Source: Ruegeria atlantica (GTDB lineage: Bacteria; Pseudomonadota; Alphaproteobacteria; Rhodobacterales; Rhodobacteraceae). Taken from it: a DNA stretch of 64,000 bases. The DNA is taken from NCBI RefSeq assembly GCF_013033965.1, contig NZ_WQFE01000001.1, positions 372,001 through 436,000 on the forward strand, given 5' to 3'. This document shows, in pieces, positions 33,364 through 42,131 of this stretch. The position numbers and the translations under genes are program-made. How positions within the stretch are numbered: the first letter of the stretch is position 1; each line of letters opens with the position of its first letter. The notes under the pieces were generated by a model. That model was given only the letters and a program-made list of their open reading frames with translations. It made no database searches and was not told the origin of the DNA.

Positions 33364-35034
33364 TTGAAAACTGTTCTGTGGCAAGGCGGGTGGGCAACCC
33401 GGCTGAGGATCGGCAGCGGCCTGATCCTGTTTGCCTTTGCGTTCTTTCACTTTATCAACATCGGCCTGGGTCTGTTTCACACAGACTATTTGCATAACAT
33501 GCAGGACGCCCGGCATGTGATCACGCGCCACAATGTCGGCAGCGTGCTTCTATATGCTGCTCTTTTGGTCCACGCAGGCCTGGCACTGCACTCGATCAGT
33601 CGCCGCCGGACTTTACGAATGTCGTTCAGCACCGGGTTGCAGATGATTTTGGGTTTGATGATCCCACTGCAGCTTATCTCGCACATCGTGCAAACGCGCT
33701 ATGCGAACACGGTCTTCGATGTGAACGATGAAATGGGGTACATCATCGTACTGATGTGGCCCAGCTACGCGGTCTGGATGCAAAGCCTGCTTTTGTTGGT
33801 GGTGTGGGTGCATGGTTGTATCGGATTACACATGTGGCTGCGGCTGACCAACTGGTGGCCCAAGTTGGTGCCTTACCTGATTGGCGTGGCTGTGTTTGTC
33901 CCAACTTTTGCCCTTGCCGGAGTACTGACGGAGGGGCGCCGCATCTGGGCCGATTTTGCAGACCCGTTTTTGCGCGAACAGTATATCGAGCATTACAACT
34001 GGCCATCTCCGGAAGAATTCCAGGTTTTGTTCAGCGTAAAGGACAATGCCCTTATGGCGTTCTGGGTGGCTCTTGGCGCATCCCTGGCGGTATTCGCGAT
34101 CCGTAAGCTCTGGCGTCGCCGACATTCTGTACGCGTTAAATACGTTCAAGGCCCTGAGGTTGTCGCCGAAAAAGGAATGACCTTGCTAGAAATATCCCAG
34201 GCCAACGGTATTCCTCACACGGCACTATGTGGTGGCAAAGGGCGCTGCACCACCTGCCGGGTGATTGTTGAGGATGGCGCAGATCAACTGCCTGAACCCG
34301 GCGAGGTCGAAGCCCGAAGCCTGGCCGCGGTCAGTGCCCCGAAAGGCGCCCGGCTGGCGTGCCAAATCCGCCCGATGGCTCCAATCACGGCGTTTCGCAT
34401 GTTCCGCCCGGATGGCGGGCGACACCGGGCACATGCCAGTCAGGGTCAGGAACGACAACTGGCGGTGCTGTTTTTGGACATGCGTGGCTTCACCTCGCTC
34501 ACCGCTGGTCAACTGCCCTATGACATTGTTTTCCTGCTGAACCGCTTTTTTGACGCCATTGTTCCCGCGATCACAGCCGAGGGCGGAGTAGTCGACAAAT
34601 ACATGGGCGACGGTTTACTGGCAGTGTTCGAAACCGCCGACGCCCAGAGTTCCGCACGTGCCGGGATGAGAGCGGCTGCGGAAATCAGCCTTGCCCTGCA
34701 GCATTTCAACCAGCAGTTGGAAACAGAAGGCAGCCCCCGAATTCGCATCGGAATGGGTCTGCATCTGGGCGATCTTGTTCTGGGTGAAATCGGTGCTGCA
34801 GGTCACGCCGCCCGCACGATCATCGGCGACACAGTGAATGTGGCCAGTAGATTGGAGGCCGAAACCAAAACACTGGGCTGCGAACTACTGGTCTCGGAAG
34901 AGTTGTTGCTGGCAGCAGGCTATGACGGCGATATGCGGCAGGTCCGATCGTTTGAACTGCGGGGTGTGGATCGCCCGATTCCCGCCCTGCCGGTCCTTAC
35001 AGCTGCGGATTTGAACGCCAGTGTCGCAGCATAA
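33364..35034 (+). CDS. membrane-ferredoxin-adenylate cyclase fusion
   Basis: A 556-residue protein in three parts, with a TTG start five bases from AGGTGA. Residues about 15-250 hold six hydrophobic helices with many histidines (29, 70, 76, 107, 150, 156), which could bind haem as in cytochrome b-like modules. Residues 255-340 are a [2Fe-2S] ferredoxin domain with Cys289, Cys295, Cys298 and Cys333. Residues 363-540 are a class III cyclase with metal ligands Asp372 and Asp416, substrate-selecting Lys412 and Asp489/Thr490, and Asn492/Arg496. Adenylate cyclase with redox input is predicted. It lies between the RES gene and sat-cysC. Confidence 0.85.
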   Translation: MKTVLWQGGWATRLRIGSGLILFAFAFFHFINIGLGLFHTDYLHNMQDARHVITRHNVGSVLLYAALLVHAGLALHSISRRRTLRMSFSTGLQMILGLMIPLQLISHIVQTRYANTVFDVNDEMGYIIVLMWPSYAVWMQSLLLLVVWVHGCIGLHMWLRLTNWWPKLVPYLIGVAVFVPTFALAGVLTEGRRIWADFADPFLREQYIEHYNWPSPEEFQVLFSVKDNALMAFWVALGASLAVFAIRKLWRRRHSVRVKYVQGPEVVAEKGMTLLEISQANGIPHTALCGGKGRCTTCRVIVEDGADQLPEPGEVEARSLAAVSAPKGARLACQIRPMAPITAFRMFRPDGGRHRAHASQGQERQLAVLFLDMRGFTSLTAGQLPYDIVFLLNRFFDAIVPAITAEGGVVDKYMGDGLLAVFETADAQSSARAGMRAAAEISLALQHFNQQLETEGSPRIRIGMGLHLGDLVLGEIGAAGHAARTIIGDTVNVASRLEAETKTLGCELLVSEELLLAAGYDGDMRQVRSFELRGVDRPIPALPVLTAADLNASVAA

Positions 35035-35240
35035 GAACACTCGCCCTCAATTCAGTGAAATTGTTGCCCGCCCCAGGGACCAGCTTCGCAGATTGCCGCG
35101 CAAACCGGAATATCCTTCCATTCCGCAGAAAAACCGCGCATATCGTCCTTTGTTTCACCAAGGTATATGGACTTCACCCAAAAGCCGGGGCAAACGCCCC
35201 TAAATCAACGGCAAAGCAGCACTTCTACAAGAGTATTCCA

Positions 35241-36959
35241 ATGACGATGTTAAGTAACCTGGCCCCGATCCCCGAACTGTTTGTCTCGTACGAGTCGGCG
35301 CAGAAACTGAAGGTGGAAGCCGCCGACCTGACCAGCTGGGACCTGAGCCCGCGCCAGATCTGCGATTTGGAATTGCTGATGAATGGCGGGTTTAACCCGC
35401 TCAAGGGATTTCTGAGCCAGGCGGACTACGACACTGTCGTTGAAAACATGCGGCTGGCCGACGGCACCCTATGGCCGATGCCCATCACTCTGGATGTGGA
35501 CGAGGCGTTCGCCGACAAGATTGAGCTTGGCCAAGACATCGCTCTGCGCGATCAGGAAGGCGTCATTCTGGGCACCATGACCGTCACGGACCGCTGGACG
35601 CCCGACAAGGCGCGCGAGGCGGAAAAGGTATTTGGCGCCGATGACGAAGCGCACCCGGCGGTCAACTACCTGCATAACGTCGCGGGCAAGGTGTATCTGG
35701 GCGGCCCGGTGGTCGGTATTCAGCAGCCTGTGCACTACGACTTTCGCGCGCGCCGCGACACTCCGAACGAGCTGCGCGCTTATTTCCGCAAAGTTGGCTG
35801 GCGTCGCATCGTGGCATTCCAGACCCGTAACCCGCTGCACCGGGCGCATCAGGAGCTGACCTTCCGTGCCGCGAAGGAAGCCCAGGCCAACCTGCTGATC
35901 CATCCGGTCGTTGGCATGACCAAACCCGGCGATGTGGATCATTTCACCCGCGTGCGCTGCTATGAGGCCGTGCTGGACAAATACCCGGCCTCAACCACAT
36001 CGATGTCGCTGCTGAACCTGGCAATGCGCATGGCTGGCCCGCGCGAGGCCGTCTGGCACGGGTTGATCCGCGCCAATCACGGCTGCACGCATTTCATCGT
36101 CGGCCGCGACCATGCAGGCCCGGGTAAGAACAGCCAAGGCGAAGATTTCTACGGCCCCTATGACGCGCAAGATCTGTTCCGTAAGTACCAGGACGAGATC
36201 GGCGTCGAGATGGTTGACTTCAAACACATGGTCTATGTGCAGGAACGCGCGCAATACGAGCCGAATGACGAAATCCTCGACAAGGACAACGTCACCATCC
36301 TGAACATCTCGGGCACCGAGCTGCGCCGTCGTTTGCGTGAAGGTCTTGAGATCCCGGAATGGTTCTCGTTCCCCGAAGTTGTGCAAGAGCTGCGCAGCCG
36401 CTTTCCACCGCGTTCGCGGCAAGGGTTCACCGTGTTCTTCACCGGCTTTTCGGGTTCCGGCAAATCGACCATCGCCAACGCCCTTATGGTCAAGCTGATG
36501 GAGATGGGCGACCGCCCCGTTACCTTGCTGGATGGCGACATCGTGCGGAAAAACCTGTCGTCCGAGCTGGGCTTTTCGAAGGAACACCGTGACCTGAACA
36601 TCCGCCGCATCGGCTATGTGGCCAGCGAGATCACCAAGAATGGAGGCATCGCTATCTGTGCACCGATCGCGCCATATGCCACGACCCGACGCGCGGTTCG
36701 GGAAGAGATCGAACAATTCGGTGCCTTCTGCGAAGTACACGTTGCCACCAGCATTGAGGAATGCGAACGTCGCGACCGCAAAGGACTTTATAAGCTAGCC
36801 CGCGAAGGCAAGATAAAAGAGTTCACTGGTATCTCGGACCCTTACGACGTGCCTGAAAGCCCCGAGCTGAGCGTTGAGACCGAAAATGTCGAGGTCGACA
36901 ACTGCGCCCATCAGGTTCTGCTAAAGCTGGAAAGCATGGGTCTGGTTGCAGCATCGTAG
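35241..36959 (+). CDS. bifunctional sulfate adenylyltransferase / APS kinase
   Basis: A 572-residue fusion. Residues 1-390 are ATP sulfurylase, with RNPLHRAH (residues about 195-202) and GRDHAGPGKN near residue 290. The linker precedes APS kinase, whose P-loop GFSGSGKST is near residue 401 and whose signature includes FTGISDPYDVPE. It converts sulfate and ATP to APS and then PAPS. Usual names are sat-cysC fusions. The start at 35241 is chosen by family length; an ATG at 35247 is also possible. The leader contains a GGGGC/GCCCC hairpin at 35187-35200. Confidence 0.94.
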   Translation: MTMLSNLAPIPELFVSYESAQKLKVEAADLTSWDLSPRQICDLELLMNGGFNPLKGFLSQADYDTVVENMRLADGTLWPMPITLDVDEAFADKIELGQDIALRDQEGVILGTMTVTDRWTPDKAREAEKVFGADDEAHPAVNYLHNVAGKVYLGGPVVGIQQPVHYDFRARRDTPNELRAYFRKVGWRRIVAFQTRNPLHRAHQELTFRAAKEAQANLLIHPVVGMTKPGDVDHFTRVRCYEAVLDKYPASTTSMSLLNLAMRMAGPREAVWHGLIRANHGCTHFIVGRDHAGPGKNSQGEDFYGPYDAQDLFRKYQDEIGVEMVDFKHMVYVQERAQYEPNDEILDKDNVTILNISGTELRRRLREGLEIPEWFSFPEVVQELRSRFPPRSRQGFTVFFTGFSGSGKSTIANALMVKLMEMGDRPVTLLDGDIVRKNLSSELGFSKEHRDLNIRRIGYVASEITKNGGIAICAPIAPYATTRRAVREEIEQFGAFCEVHVATSIEECERRDRKGLYKLAREGKIKEFTGISDPYDVPESPELSVETENVEVDNCAHQVLLKLESMGLVAAS

Positions 36960-36980
36960 TCGCGGCGATCACAGACACTC

Positions 36981-37009
36981 AAAAGCGGCCTTTTGTGGCC
37001 GCTTTTTTT
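36981..37009 (+). terminator. intrinsic terminator of sat-cysC
   Basis: AAAAGCGGCC at 36981 pairs with GGCCGCTTTT at 36997 around a six-base loop. The T run reaches 37009. It is a textbook terminator 21 bases after the stop. Confidence 0.92.
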
Positions 37010-37075
37010 GTGCCGGATTGACAACCGCGCACCACCTTGGTGCAAATACAAGACCCGTTCAAACGCAAAGAGCCC

Positions 37076-37933
37076 ATGACCCGCGACCTGCCTGCAATTG
37101 CCAGTTTCTGGTTCGGTTCAAATTTAAGCTGGCTCGAGGCGCTGTGCATTCAATCCTTTTTGGACAACGGTCACCGGTTTGTCCTGTATACCGTGCATGA
37201 TGTCCAAGGCGTGCCCAGCGGTGTCGAGATGCAGCCCGCCGTTGATATCCTCTGGCCCCCGCCGTTTGACTTCCGACCGGAAGACCGATTGCGGGTGGCT
37301 GTGTTCTCGGACATCTTCCGGCTGCGACTTATGCAGAAAACCCCTTTTATCTGGGTCGACCTGGATGCCTATTGCGTCAAGCCATTCGATTTTTCTTCGT
37401 CCTACATTTTTGGCAGCTCGCAAGATGGGGCCTTTCCCAACGGCGTTCTGCGCCTGCCGGAAGATTCAGAGATACTGGCGTTGTGGATTGACTTTGTGAC
37501 CTCGGCCAACCCGACCCAGCCCTGGCGCGGTGGGCGGCTGTTTCGACACAATCGCCGGCGCATCCGAAACGGAGAGACCTGGGGCATCGAAGCACTGCCC
37601 TGGGGCAGCTCGGGCCCCAAAGCACTGGAGCACTTCTTGCGTGAAACGGGCGAGGACAAGCATGCGATGAAGGCTGATGTGTTCTATCCCTTGTCCAAGG
37701 AACAGCTGTGGAAACTGCACGACCCGCGCATTTCAACAGACGAGATCGAACGCCATGGGGTGCATTCGGTCCATGTGTACGGGCATCAGAAAAAGTTCAT
37801 GGCCAGCAAAACCGCCGGATTGCCAGTCAGAGGATCATACCTGCAGAGGCTTTGTCTTCGGCATGGGATCGACGCCTCGGCAAACCCAATCTTGCCTGTG
37901 GGATGGCTGACTCCGCAACCGTCGAACCATTAG
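37076..37933 (+). CDS. putative glycosyltransferase with DXD motif
   Basis: A 285-residue protein with a GT-A-like layout. The N-terminal part ends in FIWVDLDAYCVKPF, where DLD (residues about 95-97) is the metal- and sugar-nucleotide-binding DXD. The central region has an FRLRLM segment before it and a GAFPNGVLR region after. It resembles capsule or GT32-type transferases of bacteria, but the acceptor is not predictable. The start at 37076 follows an AGAG; a TTG at 37037 is possible. It is convergent with the GT10-like gene, overlapping it by four bases. Confidence 0.72.
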   Translation: MTRDLPAIASFWFGSNLSWLEALCIQSFLDNGHRFVLYTVHDVQGVPSGVEMQPAVDILWPPPFDFRPEDRLRVAVFSDIFRLRLMQKTPFIWVDLDAYCVKPFDFSSSYIFGSSQDGAFPNGVLRLPEDSEILALWIDFVTSANPTQPWRGGRLFRHNRRRIRNGETWGIEALPWGSSGPKALEHFLRETGEDKHAMKADVFYPLSKEQLWKLHDPRISTDEIERHGVHSVHVYGHQKKFMASKTAGLPVRGSYLQRLCLRHGIDASANPILPVGWLTPQPSNH

Positions 37934-38799
37934 GCCGCGTTTATCTGTTCCCGAAGGGTTCGCACCGCGCGGCCTTCGAAGTCACCAAACTCTGCCGCCT
38001 TGCTTTTCGCAGCCCTCAGGTGCGGCAGTCGTTCGGCATAGTCGTCGGCGGACAAGCCATTGATCGCGCGCCGAATGTCGGCCTCGGATTCACACAGGAT
38101 CATACCGGATGTATCTATGAAGTCTCTGATATTCGGGCAGCCCCAGTAAATCGGAACCGTTGAACACAAGATTGCGTCTGTCAGTTTTTCCGAGAAATAG
38201 TTCTTCTCGCGCACATTCTCGATCACAACAGAGTAACGATAGGGTGCCAGCCCGTCTGATTTGCGATCAAAAGGCGTGTAGCCCCGCCCCATGATATCCA
38301 CATCGGCATCCGTTTCTCGGACCCAGTCTATCACCGAATGGCGCAGCTGGTGGCCTTGCAGATCACGCTTGGCCGAGGCGATCAGCGAACAGGCTTTCGT
38401 CTTCTCAACATCCAAGTCACGCCAATCCGGCACCATCGTCACGCCATATGGCAGAAACACTGCATTCGGAAGGTTTTGCAGCAGCACATCGTGGAAAGTC
38501 ATCACGCGAAAGAACCGCCGCCAAGTAAACCGCAGCATTTTGTCGTGTTTGGCGTGAATGGCCGAAGGTTCGCCCATCATTAACGAAATCCGAGCGCGGG
38601 TCCCTCGGCGCAGGCGCAGATGAACGGTTGAATTGGGGTACATAATCAGGTGGTCGGTACGCTCAAGATCGCCAACCGATTTGCCCGTCAGACGCTCGGG
38701 GCACCCTTCGGGCCAGATCAGATTGGCGACTGGAACCGAAGCCAGTCTTGGCCCCAACCGGTGCCCATAGGGCAGGATGGCGATCGCGGGTTCAGTCAT
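37930..38799 (-). CDS. GT10-like (fucosyltransferase family) glycosyltransferase
   Basis: A 289-residue protein whose C-terminal half has the GT10 alpha-1,3-fucosyltransferase pattern. The block RYSVVIENVREKNYFSEKL then a DAI-x-CSTVPIYWG segment (residues about 195-230) contains the conserved VIEN and EKL elements. N-terminal similarity is weak. It should use a GDP-sugar; GDP-fucose is the usual donor but is not shown here. Its start overlaps the stop of the PhzF gene by four bases. Confidence 0.8.
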   Translation of the reverse strand: MTEPAIAILPYGHRLGPRLASVPVANLIWPEGCPERLTGKSVGDLERTDHLIMYPNSTVHLRLRRGTRARISLMMGEPSAIHAKHDKMLRFTWRRFFRVMTFHDVLLQNLPNAVFLPYGVTMVPDWRDLDVEKTKACSLIASAKRDLQGHQLRHSVIDWVRETDADVDIMGRGYTPFDRKSDGLAPYRYSVVIENVREKNYFSEKLTDAILCSTVPIYWGCPNIRDFIDTSGMILCESEADIRRAINGLSADDYAERLPHLRAAKSKAAEFGDFEGRAVRTLREQINAA

Positions 38800-39683
38800 G
38801 ACAATTGCTCGGGCAAGTTGACCTGACCGCGCATTAACACAAAGCCACGACCCGCCACCTTGATGCCTGTCATTTCATCTGCAGGTCCGACGCGCGTCAC
38901 AGTCGCCTGACCCGGGCGGCCCAGGTCATGGCCCTGTTCAGCTGTAAACGTATCCTTTGGCATCAAACCGTATTTCCAGAGATATGCCGCCATTGCTCCG
39001 GTCGCGGATCCGGTGAACGGATCCTCGGGAGGGCTGGGCGGCAACATCATCAGGCGCGAAAACGTATCTCCAGCCTCAGTCGCACCCTGGAGCGTCACAA
39101 TATACGGCTCGGCCATGTCCGATCCAGAATACCCTCCGGCCTCAATGACCTTGCGAAGAGGTTCTTCAGTCAACTTTGCAGCACGCAGCGCTTCAAGATC
39201 GCGCAGAACAGTGACACAAAACGGCAACCCGGTTGAGACCATCTGAGGTGGCGAGATGATCGCATTTTCCGGCAGATTGATGGCAGCGGCAACAAGATCG
39301 GCAGGAACCATCGCACCAAATTGCGGTGCGATCTGTGTCATCTCAATCTCATCACCGTTGAGTTGGACCGATACGATCCCTGCCCCGGTTTCAAGCGTCA
39401 GAGACTCGCCCTGAAACAATCCACGCGCCCGCATCGCCGCGACAGTGGCAATGGTCGGATGTCCTGCAAAGGGAATTTCACGGCTGGCCAAAAAATAGCG
39501 CACTCGAACATCGGCCACATCGGACGGGCCGGTGAAGGTGCATTCAACCAACGAGGTCTCGCGCACATACGCGGTACAGACATCTTCTGGCAGCCCGGCA
39601 CCACCATGAACCACGGCGCAACCGTTTCCGCCAAAGGCACGGTCGCTGAACGCGTCCACCCAGTCGAAATCAAACCAGCTCAT
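38796..39683 (-). CDS. PhzF family isomerase
   Basis: A 295-residue protein with the two-domain PhzF/diaminopimelate-epimerase fold. The GGNGCAVV block at residues 18-25 and Glu47 in LVECTF correspond to the substrate loop and catalytic Glu of PhzF. The segment EIPFAGHPT near residue 70 and DPFTGSATGAMAAY near residue 220 complete the signature. The family includes isomerases of many substrates, and phenazine genes are absent. It overlaps the GT10-like gene downstream, so the two are co-transcribed. Confidence 0.88.
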   Translation of the reverse strand: MSWFDFDWVDAFSDRAFGGNGCAVVHGGAGLPEDVCTAYVRETSLVECTFTGPSDVADVRVRYFLASREIPFAGHPTIATVAAMRARGLFQGESLTLETGAGIVSVQLNGDEIEMTQIAPQFGAMVPADLVAAAINLPENAIISPPQMVSTGLPFCVTVLRDLEALRAAKLTEEPLRKVIEAGGYSGSDMAEPYIVTLQGATEAGDTFSRLMMLPPSPPEDPFTGSATGAMAAYLWKYGLMPKDTFTAEQGHDLGRPGQATVTRVGPADEMTGIKVAGRGFVLMRGQVNLPEQLS

Positions 39684-39780
39684 TTATTGAAGCCTCCGCC
39701 CTGCGAACCTGTGTTGGTTCGCATATCTCACCCGAAGGGCGACGGATGTCACGGGAAAATCACGCGCTGTGGGGGCCGTC

Positions 39781-40005
39781 TCAGTGAACGGCCACCGGGG
39801 AAAAGTCATGTTCGCGCGCCAGAACAAAGGCCAGCTTGCGGTCTGCGACCAGTGCCAGCTGCTGGCCGTCGGAGTCATGTACTGCATAAAGCTGATCCAG
39901 ATCACCGGCCTGTTCGCGCACTTCACGCGGCAAGTCAGCAACATCGACGGCTTTGACATAGACGATGCGGTCGCCTTCGGCGTTAATCTCAATCGGTGTA
40001 TTCAT
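39781..40005 (-). CDS. DUF1150 family protein
   Basis: A 74-residue protein of the DUF1150 family, found in alphaproteobacteria mainly next to small heat shock proteins, as here. Features are RIVYVKAVDVADLPREVREQ near residues 13-32 and the late LVADRKLAFVLARE. The function is unknown. It lies five bases downstream of the Hsp20 gene, on one heat-shock-like transcript. About 97 bases without features separate it from the PhzF gene. Confidence 0.85.
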   Translation of the reverse strand: MNTPIEINAEGDRIVYVKAVDVADLPREVREQAGDLDQLYAVHDSDGQQLALVADRKLAFVLAREHDFSPVAVH

Positions 40006-40010
40006 TGCTC

Positions 40011-40424
40011 TTACCCCTTCCGTATATTGATTGTCTGCACCACGGTTTCCGGCACAGCGCGGGTCAGATCCACATGCAGCAGACCGTTTTCCATGATCGC
40101 CTCGCCCACCTCGACACCGTCCGCCAACACAAACATGCGCTGAAACTGACGTGCCGCGATGCCACGGTGCAGAAAGATGCGCCCCTCGCTATCGTCGCGT
40201 TGACGGCCCCGGATCACCAATTGGCGGTCCTCGATGGTAATCGACAGGTCTTCTTCCGCAAAACCGGCCACGGCCAGAGTGATGCGATAGGAAAAATCCG
40301 AGGTCTGTTCGATGTTATAGGGCGGGTATCCTTCGTTTCCGGCCTTTGCAGACCGTTCCAGAAGGCGTTCCAATTGCTCGAACCCCAATAGATGCGGGTA
40401 TGAGCCAAGAGTAAGTTTTGACAC
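40011..40424 (-). CDS. small heat shock protein, Hsp20/IbpA type
   Basis: A 137-residue alpha-crystallin chaperone. The start is a GTG at 40424, with AAAGGA upstream; longer frames lack this. The N-terminus LGSYPHLLGFEQLERLLER is the alphaproteobacterial HspA/IbpA pattern. The alpha-crystallin domain spans residues about 35-125, and the GIAARQFQRMFVLAD segment matches the IbpA signature. It binds unfolding proteins in the cytoplasm. A candidate sigma-32 promoter lies at 40492-40521. Confidence 0.92.
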   Translation of the reverse strand: MSKLTLGSYPHLLGFEQLERLLERSAKAGNEGYPPYNIEQTSDFSYRITLAVAGFAEEDLSITIEDRQLVIRGRQRDDSEGRIFLHRGIAARQFQRMFVLADGVEVGEAIMENGLLHVDLTRAVPETVVQTINIRKG

Positions 40425-40491
40425 GTATTTTCGTCCTTTATTGTCAAAGCGACGTGTGGTGCGGCCCCGTTCTGGCAACCGCGTATGATAG

Positions 40492-40521
40492 AATATGGGA
40501 ATATGCAGGGATGTCCACAAG
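40492..40521 (-). promoter_or_regulatory. candidate heat-shock (RpoH) promoter of hsp20
   Basis: On the minus strand CTTGTG (40521-40516) and CCCATATT (40499-40492) are spaced by 16 bases. The pattern is close to the RpoH consensus of CTTGAA and CCCATTTA. Its location upstream of a small heat shock gene supports it. Confidence 0.4.
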
Positions 40522-40588
40522 GTCTGGCCGGATAAACCCTGACACACTATCTTGTGTGGAAAGCACCACAATAAAGACCGAGTCGCCC

Positions 40589-40813
40589 ATGAACGCGCCC
40601 ACTGACATTTCGATGAAAACTGACGAAGTTCTTCGGGTCGAGCTGGAGGTTTTTCGCCGCCAGCACCGCGATCTGGACGAAGCGATCGAGGCGCTGCAGG
40701 CCACCGGCACATCAGATCAGCTGACGATCAAACGGCTGAAAAAGCAGAAACTGCGCCTCAAGGACATCATTCGTGTGATCGAAGACCGTTTGACCCCGGA
40801 TATCATCGCCTAA
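40589..40813 (+). CDS. YdcH family protein (DUF465)
   Basis: A 74-residue protein with the DUF465 pattern: LRVELEVFRRQHRDLDEAIEAL (in outline) then IKRLKKQKLRLKDII near the C-terminus. It is a two-helix coiled-coil protein. The function is unknown; family members are small, abundant and widely conserved in proteobacteria. An ATG at 40613 is an alternative start. The gene is divergent from hsp20 and 15 bases before the purE promoter. Confidence 0.85.
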   Translation: MNAPTDISMKTDEVLRVELEVFRRQHRDLDEAIEALQATGTSDQLTIKRLKKQKLRLKDIIRVIEDRLTPDIIA

Positions 40814-40828
40814 AGCCCCTGTACCGCA

Positions 40829-40856
40829 TTGCCAGATAGGCCGATTTGGCTATAGT
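40829..40856 (+). promoter_or_regulatory. sigma-70-type promoter for the pur cluster
   Basis: TTGCCA at 40829-40834 and TATAGT at 40851-40856 are separated by 16 bases, 34 bases before the purE start. Both hexamers are close to consensus. Confidence 0.6.
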
Positions 40857-40890
40857 GCGCGCTCTTTCGACAGGCAGAGGCGACAAGCGG

Positions 40891-41376
40891 ATGAGCGATG
40901 TGAAAGTGGGGATCATCATGGGCAGCCAGTCGGACTGGCCCACGATGAAAGAAGCCGCGGATATTCTGGATGAACTGGGCATTGCGTATGAAAAGCGCAT
41001 CGTCTCGGCGCATCGCACTCCGGATCGCCTGTGGGATTATGGCAAAACAGCCGTTCAGCGTGGCTTGGATGTGATTATCGCGGGTGCGGGCGGTGCTGCA
41101 CATCTGCCCGGGATGATGGCCTCAAAGACGCGCGTGCCGGTGATCGGTGTGCCTGTTCAGACCCGTGCCCTGTCAGGCGTCGATTCGCTATACTCCATCG
41201 TGCAGATGCCCAAAGGATTTCCGGTGGCGACGATGGCTATCGGCGCGGCCGGTGGGGCCAATGCCGGGTTGATGGCGGCCGGCATCCTCGCCTTGCAGGA
41301 CGCTGCATTGGCTGATCGGCTGGATGCCTGGCGCGAAGCTTTGTCTGCTTCTATCCCCGAGGAACCGCAGGGATGA
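40891..41376 (+). CDS. purE: N5-carboxyaminoimidazole ribonucleotide mutase
   Basis: A 161-residue protein of the PurE class I family. [10 protein letters not shown] at residues 10-19, [10 protein letters not shown] near residue 41 and [12 protein letters not shown] near residue 70 are the active-site segments. It converts N5-CAIR to CAIR in purine synthesis together with PurK. The start is set by MSDVKVG; a longer frame to 40846 would include the promoter. The stop overlaps the next gene by four bases. Confidence 0.96.
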   Translation: MSDVKVGIIMGSQSDWPTMKEAADILDELGIAYEKRIVSAHRTPDRLWDYGKTAVQRGLDVIIAGAGGAAHLPGMMASKTRVPVIGVPVQTRALSGVDSLYSIVQMPKGFPVATMAIGAAGGANAGLMAAGILALQDAALADRLDAWREALSASIPEEPQG

Positions 41377-42131
41377 GCCGTATCGGCTTTATCGGAACCG
41401 GACATATCGCAGCCCCCATTGCGCGTTTTCTTGCGGCCAAGGGGCACGAAATCGCCGTTACAGAGCGAAACGCCAAAGTCTCGGCTGATTTGAAGGCTGA
41501 ACTTGGCGTAACGGTCACAAACCCACAAGCGGTTATCGACGCATCGGATATCGTTTTTCTTTGCCTACGCCCTCAGATCGCCCCGGAAGTTTTGGATAAG
41601 CTGAGTTTTCGCTCGGATCAGCAAATCGTATCGGTGATGGCAGCTGTATCGGCGGACCAGCTTGCATCCCTGTGCGCTCCGGCGACTGACTTCGTTCAAA
41701 CGATCCCTTTGGGGTTCTTGCGACAAGGTGGATGCCCACTCGCCGCGTTTGGCAACGATGCCTTGCTGGCCGAATTGTTCGAACCCGAAAACCCGGTTGT
41801 AAAAGTCGCAACCGAGGCGGCGCTGAATGCGCATTTTGCGATCTGCGCGATGGTCCCGGGCATTCTGGACGTGATGGCAACAGGTGCCGAGTGGTTGGCC
41901 GAGCAGACAGGCGACGCGGATGCCTCTGAGTTCTACACAACACAGCTTTTGTCCGGATTCCTGCAGACGATGCAAACCGGGCAAGCCGGGCGTCTGGCCG
42001 AGGAACGGGACGCGCTGGCGACAGACGGAACACTCAGCCTGCAGATGACGCAGGCATTGCATGCGGGCAAAGCACATGATGCGCTGCGCTCGGCCCTGCA
42101 GGCGATTGGAAAAAGATTGGGGACAGACTGA
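41373..42131 (+). CDS. ProC-like NAD(P)-binding reductase between purE and purK
   Basis: A 252-residue protein with an N-terminal Rossmann motif [19 protein letters not shown], close in type to pyrroline-5-carboxylate reductase and F420-dependent oxidoreductase folds. The C-terminal part is helical, but the ProC signature GLSGSGPAY is missing, so it is probably not a proline enzyme. The housekeeping ProC is at 24814. The gene overlaps purE by ATGA and purK by TGATG, so it is translated with the purine genes. The substrate is unknown. Confidence 0.75.
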   Translation: MSRIGFIGTGHIAAPIARFLAAKGHEIAVTERNAKVSADLKAELGVTVTNPQAVIDASDIVFLCLRPQIAPEVLDKLSFRSDQQIVSVMAAVSADQLASLCAPATDFVQTIPLGFLRQGGCPLAAFGNDALLAELFEPENPVVKVATEAALNAHFAICAMVPGILDVMATGAEWLAEQTGDADASEFYTTQLLSGFLQTMQTGQAGRLAEERDALATDGTLSLQMTQALHAGKAHDALRSALQAIGKRLGTD

